A DNA stretch of 64,000 nucleotides from Hyphomicrobiales bacterium (GTDB taxonomy: Bacteria; Pseudomonadota; Alphaproteobacteria; Rhizobiales; Aestuariivirgaceae), in contig JANYHB010000027.1 of NCBI GenBank assembly GCA_025359265.1, forward strand, positions 1 through 64,000, given 5' to 3'. The translations under genes and the position numbers were made by a program. This document shows, in pieces, positions 23,866-31,410 of the stretch. The first letter of the stretch is position 1. The number at the start of each line of letters is the position of its first letter. A model generated the notes under the pieces. That model was not told the origin of the DNA, made no database searches, and was given only the letters and a program-made list of their open reading frames with translations.

Positions 23866-25382
23866 GCCGCTTCCTTGCTGACGCCGGCCATCAGCAGGCC
23901 CAGTTCACGCTCGTCAGCCGAAGGCTCACGCTCACCCATCACCCGGCCAGCGAACATCACCAGGATGCGATCAGACAACGAGCGAATTTCATCAAGTTCC
24001 ACGGATACCAGCAAGATTGCTTTGCCCTGGTCGCGCAGTTGGATGAGGCGGCGGTGAATAAATTCTATGGCGCCGATATCGACGCCGCGCGTTGGCTGGC
24101 CAACGATAAGGAGATCAGGATTGGAACCAATCTCGCGCGCCAGAATAATTTTCTGTTGATTGCCGCCAGAAAATTTTGCGCTTTTTAAATTCGGATCAGC
24201 GGGCCGCACATCAAATTCTTCCATCTGTCTGCGCGTCAGATCAGTAACGGCTTTTTGGTTCAGGCGAAAACCTTTACCAAGCGCGGGGTTGTGTTGATAA
24301 CCAAGAATGGCGCTTTCGGCAGCACTGAAGGATGTAATGAGGCCGCGGTGATGTCGATCTTCCGGCACATGCGCCATGCCACGCTGCCGCAGGATTGCGG
24401 CATTATCCAGGGCCGCAACATCTTCACCCTTGAACAACACGTGGCCCGATGTGGCTTTCGCTATACCCGTAATCACGTCAAGCAATTCTGATTGCCCATT
24501 GCCTGAGACACCTGCAATCCCGACGATCTCACCCTTGCGTACTTGAAAAGAAACATCATCCACGCGAGCAATTTTTTTCTTGTCCAGCCAGGTGAGATTT
24601 TTGACATCAAGAATAATATCACCAACCTTGGCAGGCGTTTTATCCACCCGCAGCAATACACGACGCCCCACCATGGCTTCAGCCAACTCGCCAACATTGG
24701 TTTCCGCAGTTGCAAAATTGGCCACCACTGCGCCGCGGCGCATGACGGAGATGTGATCAGTGATCGCCATAATCTCACGCAGCTTGTGCGTGATGAAGAT
24801 TACGGTTTTGCCTTGGTCACGCAAGGTTTTCAAAATACGAAACAGATGATCAGCTTCTGCCGGCGTCAGCACGCCAGTGGGCTCATCGAGAATCAGAACG
24901 TCTGCGCCTTTGTACAACGCCTTGAGAATCTCAACGCGCTGTTGCAGGCCCACGGGCAATTCGCCAACGGTGGCATCAGGATCAACGTCCAGTTCATATT
25001 CTTCTTCCAGCCTCTTCAGCTCCCCCCGGGCTTTGGCAAGCGCCGGGCCGATTAGCCTGCCGCCTTCTGCGCCCAGAATAATGTTTTCGAGAACTGTAAA
25101 AGGTTCAACCAACATGAAATGCTGATGCACCATGCCTATGCCATGGCTGATGGCGTCGGTAGAGGATTTGATTTTGACGGGAACGCCACGTACTTTGATC
25201 TCACCCTTGTCGGCTTGATAAAAGCCAAACAGGATTGACATCAAAGTGGATTTGCCAGCGCCATTCTCTCCGATTATGCCATGAATAGAGCCTTGCGCAA
25301 TCGACAGAGATACATCGCTATTGGCGTGCACAGCGCCAAAGCGCTTGTCGATATTGTTAAGTTCAATGGCCGGTGTCTGCAA
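23862..25382 (-). CDS. Nucleoside/sugar ABC transporter ATP-binding protein (two ATPase domains)
   Basis: GIIGENGAGKSTLMSILFGFYQADKGEI; second domain GIAGVSGNGQSELLDVITG. Confidence 0.93.
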   Translation of the reverse strand: MQTPAIELNNIDKRFGAVHANSDVSLSIAQGSIHGIIGENGAGKSTLMSILFGFYQADKGEIKVRGVPVKIKSSTDAISHGIGMVHQHFMLVEPFTVLENIILGAEGGRLIGPALAKARGELKRLEEEYELDVDPDATVGELPVGLQQRVEILKALYKGADVLILDEPTGVLTPAEADHLFRILKTLRDQGKTVIFITHKLREIMAITDHISVMRRGAVVANFATAETNVGELAEAMVGRRVLLRVDKTPAKVGDIILDVKNLTWLDKKKIARVDDVSFQVRKGEIVGIAGVSGNGQSELLDVITGIAKATSGHVLFKGEDVAALDNAAILRQRGMAHVPEDRHHRGLITSFSAAESAILGYQHNPALGKGFRLNQKAVTDLTRRQMEEFDVRPADPNLKSAKFSGGNQQKIILAREIGSNPDLLIVGQPTRGVDIGAIEFIHRRLIQLRDQGKAILLVSVELDEIRSLSDRILVMFAGRVMGEREPSADERELGLLMAGVSKEAA

Positions 25383-25407
25383 GAAGTTGCCTCAACACTT
25401 GCTGGTA

Positions 25408-25463
25408 AAAAAACGCCTCACCCCGAATGGCCGCATTGGCGGTATCGAAGGGCGAGGCGTTTC
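25408..25463 (-). terminator. Strong hairpin with T-tract between BMP gene and ABC ATPase (attenuator)
   Basis: Inverted repeat AAACGCCTC...GAGGCGTTT, minus-strand T7 tract. Confidence 0.8.
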
Positions 25464-25475
25464 AATTTGCGTCAG

Positions 25476-26471
25476 TTACTCAACTGGGCACTTGCTGTCG
25501 GCCATATAATCATGCACCGGCGTTTTGCCGCTGATGATATCCGCCTTGGCCATTTCAACAGCCTTTTTCATGTCATCTGAAACCATGGCTTTGTTATTAT
25601 CGTCCATGGCGTAATCAACACCGCCCTCTTTAAGGCCAAGCGCTTGAATGCCGCCCTTAAAGCCAGCGTCGCCGCCCTTCATGGTGTTGTAAACGGCAAC
25701 GTCAACGTGCTTCACCATTGAAGTGAGTACCGAGCCAGGGTGCAGATAGTTCTGGTTGGCGTCAACGCCGATAGACAACTTCTTGGCATCAGCCATGGCT
25801 TGCAACACCCCAAGGCCTGAACCCCCAGCAGCGGCATAAACCACATCCGCTCCCTTGGCCATTTGGCCCTTGGTGATTTCACCAGCTTTCACGGGGTCGT
25901 TCCATGCTGCACCGGTGTCACCCACCATGTTCTGTGAAACCTTGGCGTCTTTGTTGACAGACTTGACGCCTTGCACATAACCACAGGCAAAGCGGCGAAT
26001 AAGTGGAATATCCATGCCCCCCACAAAGCCCACGCTGCCGGACTTAGAGGCCTTGGCGGCCATCATGCCGACAAGGTATGAGCCTTCTTGTTCTTTGAAA
26101 ACGATGGAAGCCACGTTTGGCAAATCAACCACCATGTCAACGATTGCAAATTTCAGATCAGGATAATCCTTGGCCACTTTGGTGACGGCTTCGGCTTGGG
26201 CAAAACCGGCTGCGATGATGGGTGAATAGCCCTTGTCAGCGAAATTGCGGATGGCCTGTTCGCGCTGGGCTTCATTGGCAATTTCAAACTCGGCATAACC
26301 TTGGCCGGTTTCTTTCTTGAACTTTTCGGCACCGTTGAACATGGATTCGTTGAACGACTTGTCGAACTTGCCGCCAATGTCGAACACAATGGCAGGCCCC
26401 GCACCGGCGGCAAATGCGCCAGAGATCATGAGGGTGGAAAGTGCTACTGCACCGAGCAGTGATTTTATCAT
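25476..26471 (-). CDS. BMP-family nucleoside-binding ABC substrate-binding protein
   Basis: MIKSLLGAVALSTLMISGAFAAGAGPAIVFDIGGKFDKSFNESMFNGAEKF; Bmp/PnrA family. Confidence 0.93.
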   Translation of the reverse strand: MIKSLLGAVALSTLMISGAFAAGAGPAIVFDIGGKFDKSFNESMFNGAEKFKKETGQGYAEFEIANEAQREQAIRNFADKGYSPIIAAGFAQAEAVTKVAKDYPDLKFAIVDMVVDLPNVASIVFKEQEGSYLVGMMAAKASKSGSVGFVGGMDIPLIRRFACGYVQGVKSVNKDAKVSQNMVGDTGAAWNDPVKAGEITKGQMAKGADVVYAAAGGSGLGVLQAMADAKKLSIGVDANQNYLHPGSVLTSMVKHVDVAVYNTMKGGDAGFKGGIQALGLKEGGVDYAMDDNNKAMVSDDMKKAVEMAKADIISGKTPVHDYMADSKCPVE

Positions 26472-26593
26472 CGTAAAACTCCTGAATTTTTGACCAGCTG
26501 AATAAGCCATGCATCAATGAACGCTAAATTTAACGTTTTGGCAAGATGTGGGGCAGAAGCTGCCCTTGAAATATTTGCGAGGCTTCCCATTTC

Positions 26594-26854
26594 ATGCGTA
26601 TGGAACAGAAACATCATATCGACGTCTCCCCCGAACAGTTGCAAGCCATCGGCAATGGCTTTTTGGCCTATGTGAAGCCCATTGGCGCCGCTGATGCCGC
26701 CCGCATGCTTGGCCAGCCCGTTCAGGCCGGGCCGGAAGGCAAGCTTTTCGTGCTGTTTAACGCCAACGGGGCACCGATTTCGATTTCGCAGAGCTATGAA
26801 GCCGCCGTTGGCAATGCCATGGAGCACGAAATGGTGGCGACCAGGCTTCATTAA
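26594..26854 (+). CDS. DUF1150-like small alphaproteobacterial protein
   Basis: YVKPIGAADAARMLG...KLFVLFNANGAPISISQSYEAAVGNAMEHEMVATRLH. Confidence 0.8.
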   Translation: MRMEQKHHIDVSPEQLQAIGNGFLAYVKPIGAADAARMLGQPVQAGPEGKLFVLFNANGAPISISQSYEAAVGNAMEHEMVATRLH

Positions 26855-26858
26855 AATA

Positions 26859-26877
26859 ATTTCCTATTATAGGAAAT
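26859..26877. repeat. Palindrome ATTTCCTAT-T-ATAGGAAAT
   Basis: 9 bp perfect arms immediately downstream of the DUF1150 stop codon. Confidence 0.8.
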
Positions 26878-26970
26878 AACATAATTTAGCCACAACCAGC
26901 CCTTAAGTTCCTTCTTCGAAAGGACACGGATATGGGTCTGGTGATAGTTCTTTTTGCGGTGATGTTGGTT

Positions 26971-27196
26971 TTAAGCGACCAACCCGCCCTTCAGCGCGGT
27001 CTCAATCAGCTTCACAGTGTTGCTGATGCCATACAGCGCGGCAAGGCTGCCGAACCTGAGGCCGCGTTCGTCGTCCAGCAACACTTGATACAGCATGTGA
27101 ACCAAGTTTGCGCCACGCCGATGGAGCCGTCTTTTTGCGTCGTAGTGTAGGGATCGCGATGGCCGATGTCGTTAACTTTGGTTTGAAATATCAACA
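26971..27196 (-). pseudogene. Truncated duplicate of lysK 3' end (C-terminal ~75 codons, one frameshift)
   Basis: [30 protein letters not shown](-1 nt)..[41 protein letters not shown] versus lysK C-terminus. Confidence 0.93.
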
Positions 27197-27341
27197 GAGC
27201 TTCAAGTTCAACCACTCAGCGCGCCAATGGCAGCCTGAAAAATTTTGCCCCGCCGATACGCTGTTCAGGCTTGTTTCGCCCAGCTTTGCCATATTCATCA
27301 AGCGCAATAGATTGCAATCAAGCCAACTGTCCGTGAGTGCG

Positions 27342-27373
27342 GCTGTTTCACAAGTCACGACTTGTGAAACAGC
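27342..27373. repeat. Palindrome GCTGTTTCACAAGTC-ac-GACTTGTGAAACAGC
   Basis: 15 bp perfect arms, 2 bp spacer; related palindrome at 28638. Confidence 0.95.
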
Positions 27374-27418
27374 TTCTTGCATAAACTAACGGGACCAAAA
27401 AAAAGTTCTTGCTATTTG

Positions 27419-27436
27419 TTACACCTTATGGTGTAA
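27419..27436. promoter_or_regulatory. Candidate ArsR-family operator
   Basis: TTACACC-ttat-GGTGTAA, 8 bp upstream of the arsR-like ATG, in promoter region. Confidence 0.6.
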
Positions 27437-27443
27437 TATTTAA

Positions 27444-27767
27444 ATGGATCATCTTTCAGATGTTTTGACTGCGATTTCTCATCCGACACGGCGGACGATG
27501 ATCAAGCACCTCACGCGCGGGCCAGCGCGGTTTCTCGACGTTGCAAAGCCATTTGACCTTGCCCTCAACGCCGTGACCAAGCACCTCAAGCTGCTTGAGC
27601 GCGCGGGCCTTGTTGCGCGCGAGAGGCGCGGCCGAGAGGTTTTTGTTTCATTGCGGCCGGAGCCACTGCGGGAGGTTTCCATGTGGATTCACGAATACGA
27701 ACATTTCTGGACGAAGCAGCTCGATGAACTTGAGCAGCACTTCAAGTCCAAGAAGAAGTCGAATTGA
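27444..27767 (+). CDS. ArsR-family HTH transcriptional regulator
   Basis: LTAISHPTRRTMIKHLTRGPARFLDVAKPFDLALNAVTKHLKLLERAGLVARERRGREVFV. Confidence 0.93.
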   Translation: MDHLSDVLTAISHPTRRTMIKHLTRGPARFLDVAKPFDLALNAVTKHLKLLERAGLVARERRGREVFVSLRPEPLREVSMWIHEYEHFWTKQLDELEQHFKSKKKSN

Positions 27768-27791
27768 TTAAACAAAGCAAAGGAGAAAGCT

Positions 27792-28106
27792 ATGAAATTT
27801 GTTCTGATCTCGCGCCACACCGGCGGAAAACAACCCCCTGCGCAAGACGCGGAAAAACTGATGAGCGACATGGGAGCATGGCTCGGGACGCTTCGAAATC
27901 AAGTGGCCATTCCTGTTCGGGGCGGCACCAGCGTAACCGCCAGAGCGATTGAGGCTTATGCTGGTGAAGTCGGTGGCGTGATTATGTTCGAAGCCGACAA
28001 TTTGGATCAAGCTTCGCGCCAAGCACAGAAATCGCCTGGTCTCAAATATGGCTGGACGCATGATGTGTTTCCCGAAATTTCGCTGGAAGATGCGGCTCAT
28101 TCTTGA
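27792..28106 (+). CDS. YCII/DGPF-like domain protein
   Basis: Small ORF with RBS (aaaggagaaagct) between ArsR and SRPBCC genes; MKFVLISRHTGGKQPP...AIPVRGGTSVT. Confidence 0.65.
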   Translation: MKFVLISRHTGGKQPPAQDAEKLMSDMGAWLGTLRNQVAIPVRGGTSVTARAIEAYAGEVGGVIMFEADNLDQASRQAQKSPGLKYGWTHDVFPEISLEDAAHS

Positions 28107-28153
28107 AAGCATGACCTGTCAGTCTTGCCGAAGCATAAAAAAGGAGATGATCA

Positions 28154-28573
28154 ATGACGGATGCCCGTAAGAAAGTAGAAGCGCAGGTGCAGCGCGAGAT
28201 TTCCGCGTCGCCCGAAGCGGTTTTTGATGCCTGGTTTGATCACAAGGTTCCGGGCAATCCGTGGAACATCGCCGACAAGTTCATCCTAGATCGCAAAGTT
28301 GATGGTCTTTTTTACTGGTCAATGAAGGATGATGCGCATTACGGTCGTTTTTTGTCCATCACGCGCCCAGCATTGGTTCAAAAAACCTGGGTGTCGCGCA
28401 GTACCTACGGCGAGGAAAGCCAAGTCACGATCACCTTTGAAAAGCAGGGTGAAAACACCTTGATGAGGATCGTCCACAGTGGGCTTCCAGATAAAGATAG
28501 TGGCAGGAAACACGAGCAAGGCTGGACGTATTTTCTAGACATCTTCCTTGAACAGTTTGGTCGGATAAAATGA
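28154..28573 (+). CDS. SRPBCC (AHSA1-like) domain protein
   Basis: VQREISASPEAVFDAWFDHKVPGNPW...GWTYFLDIFLEQFG. Confidence 0.88.
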   Translation: MTDARKKVEAQVQREISASPEAVFDAWFDHKVPGNPWNIADKFILDRKVDGLFYWSMKDDAHYGRFLSITRPALVQKTWVSRSTYGEESQVTITFEKQGENTLMRIVHSGLPDKDSGRKHEQGWTYFLDIFLEQFGRIK

Positions 28574-28637
28574 AGGCTAGATCAATCGAATTGTGGCGCA
28601 TGATCAGCTTAAGGTCGATGACCTGATGGCTTCAGCG

Positions 28638-28667
28638 GTGTTTCGCAAGTCTAAACTTGTGAAACAC
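28638..28667. repeat. Palindrome GTGTTTCGCAAGT-ctaa-ACTTGTGAAACAC
   Basis: 13 bp arms with one G/A mismatch; shares ACTTGTGAAACA with 27342-27373. Confidence 0.92.
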
Positions 28668-28760
28668 TTCCGAACCTATCCAGTTCAATGGCTTAACTGT
28701 TGCATAAGTTCGTTTCAAAATCGCCAAACAGGTGAACGGAGAAAAAACTCTTAGGTCACG

Positions 28761-30389
28761 CTATTTCACCAGCCCACCCTTCAGCGCAGTTTCAATCAGC
28801 TTCACCGTGTTGCCATTGCCGTAGAGCGCGGCGAAGCTGCCGAACCTTGGGCCGCGCTCTTCGCCCAGCAACACCTGATACAGCATGTTGAACCAGCCTT
28901 GTGCCACACCTATGGAGCCGTCTTTCTGCGTGGTGGTGTAGGGCGCGCGACGGCCTACTTCATAGACTTTGCTTTGAATGTCTTCCGCCGATGCGCCTTC
29001 TGGCAGTGCAGCAATCGCAGCGGCCAGATCGCGCAATGCAGCAGCTTCTTCTTCCGTGGCCGCGCGGTATTGCTTGGCAGGCTTCACAAAGTCTTGGTAA
29101 TAGCGGATGGCATAACCCACCAGATTATCCAATCGCGGATGGGTGGAAGGATCAAGTTCCGGCTTATAGCGCTTGATGAAGGCCCACATCACCGCCTTGT
29201 CTTCCGTGTTGGCCACCGTGGCCAAATTCAACAGCAGCGAGAACGACAGGCCCGCCCCCTCAGGCGCTGGCGGATGCCCACCGTGCACATGCCACATGGG
29301 GTTCATCAACAATGCCGCAGAGTCGTTACCTTGACGCTGATAAGCCGACAAAAACGCATCATATTCATCCACCGCGCGCGGGATCACATCAAAATACAAC
29401 CGTTTGGCCTCACGCGGCTTTTGGAACATGTAAAGCGCCAGCGAATTGGGATCAGCATAAGTCAGCCATTCATCAATCGTCAGGCCATTGCCTTTTGATT
29501 TGGAAATCTTCTGGCCAATGTCATCAAGGAACAGCTCATAAACATAATGCTCTGGTGCTGGCACGCCGAGGATTTCGCAAATCTTGTCATAGATCGGCGC
29601 ATTGGTTTGATGGTCTTTGCCGAACATTTCAAAATCCACATGCAAGGCGGCCCAGCGCATGCCGAAATCCGGCTTCCATTGCAGCTTGGTGCGGCCACCG
29701 CGCACGTCAAGCGTGATCTCGGTTCCATCTTCATCATTGAAGGTGACAGTGCCCACCTTGGCATCCACCTTCTTCATCGGCACATAAAGCACGCGCCCTG
29801 TCGTGGGCGAGATCGGCAACACGGGAGAATAGGTGGCTTGCCGTTCTTCACCCAGCGTGGGCAACATCACATCCATGATGGATTGATATTTTTCCAGAAC
29901 ATGGATGAGCATGGCATCAAAGCGACCTGACTTATAATAGTCCGTTGCCGAAGCGAATTCATAATCAAAGCCAAACGTGTCGAGGAAGCGCCGCAGCATG
30001 GCATTATTGTGATGGCCGAAACTCTCATAGTCGCCGCCAAACGGATTGGGCACGGAGGTGAGGGGCTTGTGCAGATGGGGTGCCAAGAAGTTCTTGTCTG
30101 GCACATTATCAGGAATCTTGCGCATGCCGTCCATGTCATCTGAAAAACACAACAGCCGCGTGGGCAGATCGCTCATCATTGCGAAAGCCTTGCGCACCAT
30201 TGTGGTACGCGCCACTTCGCCGAAGGTGCCGATATGCGGCAGGCCTGAAGGGCCATAACCGGTTTCAAACAGAACTTGTTTCTGCCCGGTTTTTTCCACG
30301 CGCTTCAATATATTTCGTGCCACCTCAAAAGGCCAGGCTTTGGAGGCAAGGGCGGCGGCGCGAAGGTCGGGAGAAACACTCTGTGTCAT
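28761..30389 (-). CDS. lysK: Lysyl-tRNA synthetase, class I
   Basis: [25 protein letters not shown] (HIGH-like), [16 protein letters not shown] (KMSKS); likely start MTQSVSPDL at 30389. Confidence 0.95.
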   Translation of the reverse strand: MTQSVSPDLRAAALASKAWPFEVARNILKRVEKTGQKQVLFETGYGPSGLPHIGTFGEVARTTMVRKAFAMMSDLPTRLLCFSDDMDGMRKIPDNVPDKNFLAPHLHKPLTSVPNPFGGDYESFGHHNNAMLRRFLDTFGFDYEFASATDYYKSGRFDAMLIHVLEKYQSIMDVMLPTLGEERQATYSPVLPISPTTGRVLYVPMKKVDAKVGTVTFNDEDGTEITLDVRGGRTKLQWKPDFGMRWAALHVDFEMFGKDHQTNAPIYDKICEILGVPAPEHYVYELFLDDIGQKISKSKGNGLTIDEWLTYADPNSLALYMFQKPREAKRLYFDVIPRAVDEYDAFLSAYQRQGNDSAALLMNPMWHVHGGHPPAPEGAGLSFSLLLNLATVANTEDKAVMWAFIKRYKPELDPSTHPRLDNLVGYAIRYYQDFVKPAKQYRAATEEEAAALRDLAAAIAALPEGASAEDIQSKVYEVGRRAPYTTTQKDGSIGVAQGWFNMLYQVLLGEERGPRFGSFAALYGNGNTVKLIETALKGGLVK

Positions 30390-30449
30390 GGCGGTTGCTT
30401 TAGTGTTGTGCTGCAACACGGTCAATCCCGCCCTCACATTGGGAAAATA

Positions 30450-31295
30450 CTAGGACAGATATTTCTTCAAAAATGCGATACTGCGGCTCCAGGCCAGATC
30501 CGCAGCGGTTTTGTCATAACGCGCAGAATTCGTGTCGTTGTTAAACGCGTGGTTGGCGCCATCATAAACATGGATCTGATAGGTTTTACCAGCAGCTTTC
30601 AATGCGGCCTCGAAGGCCGGAATGCCCGCGTTTGTACGGTCATCAAGGCCAGCATAATGGAGCAGCAAGGGAGCCTTGATTTGAGCAACATCTGCCGCAG
30701 GGGGCTGCATGCCGTAATAGGCCACGCCCGCATTCAATGTTGGTTCACCCACAGCGAGTGCGTTGACCGCGCTGCCACCCCAACAAAAGCCGATGCAGCC
30801 GCCCTTGCCATTGCTTTTCGACTGGGTTTTTGCCGCCGCCAAAGCGGCCCGCGAGGTGGCCAAGATTGCGCCGGGTTGTAAAGTGCCGATCAAATCACGT
30901 GCCTTGTCTTCATCGGCAGGTGTGCCACCGAGGCCGTTCAGATAGTCTGGTGCCAAAGCGACAAAACCTTCTGCGGCCACACGCCGCGCAATGTCTTTGA
31001 TATGCGGGTTCAGGCCACGGTTCTCGTGGATAACCACCACGCTGCCGAATTTACCCTCGGCCTTGGGTTGCACCAGATAGCCCGCACCCCCCTGAAAGGT
31101 GATCGCAGACGTTGTGATGCGGGGATCGCCCTCAGGCAAAATATCGGCCATTGCATAATTATTTTCCAACAACGGCAAAAGCGCGGCTGCCGCCGCAACA
31201 CTGCCAGCCATGAGCGCAAGCTTATCGAGAAACGCCCGCCGGTCCATGCCGCCATGCGTAAAGGTGTCGAAAAGTCCAATGATTTTCTGATCCAT
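30450..31295 (-). CDS. Dienelactone hydrolase family protein
   Basis: VVIHENRGLNPHIKDIARRVAAEGFVALAPDYL, GCIGFCWGGSAV. Confidence 0.92.
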   Translation of the reverse strand: MDQKIIGLFDTFTHGGMDRRAFLDKLALMAGSVAAAAALLPLLENNYAMADILPEGDPRITTSAITFQGGAGYLVQPKAEGKFGSVVVIHENRGLNPHIKDIARRVAAEGFVALAPDYLNGLGGTPADEDKARDLIGTLQPGAILATSRAALAAAKTQSKSNGKGGCIGFCWGGSAVNALAVGEPTLNAGVAYYGMQPPAADVAQIKAPLLLHYAGLDDRTNAGIPAFEAALKAAGKTYQIHVYDGANHAFNNDTNSARYDKTAADLAWSRSIAFLKKYLS

Positions 31296-31410
31296 GCCTT
31301 ATTCCCTTTATAAATTGAACATCAGCTTTGGCTTCAAACATGACAATTCCAAGGACAATGCACAGGGTGTGACCTTTGAATTTCCGCAAGAGCAATCTAT
31401 AGAATGAATC

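Noticed and set aside
27012-27215. 67-aa minus-strand ORF as a gene
   Set aside because: It is the frameshifted lysK fragment, not an independent gene.
27342-27373. Rho-independent terminator
   Set aside because: Perfect hairpin but no adjacent T tract on either strand; paired similar palindrome at 28638 suggests another role.
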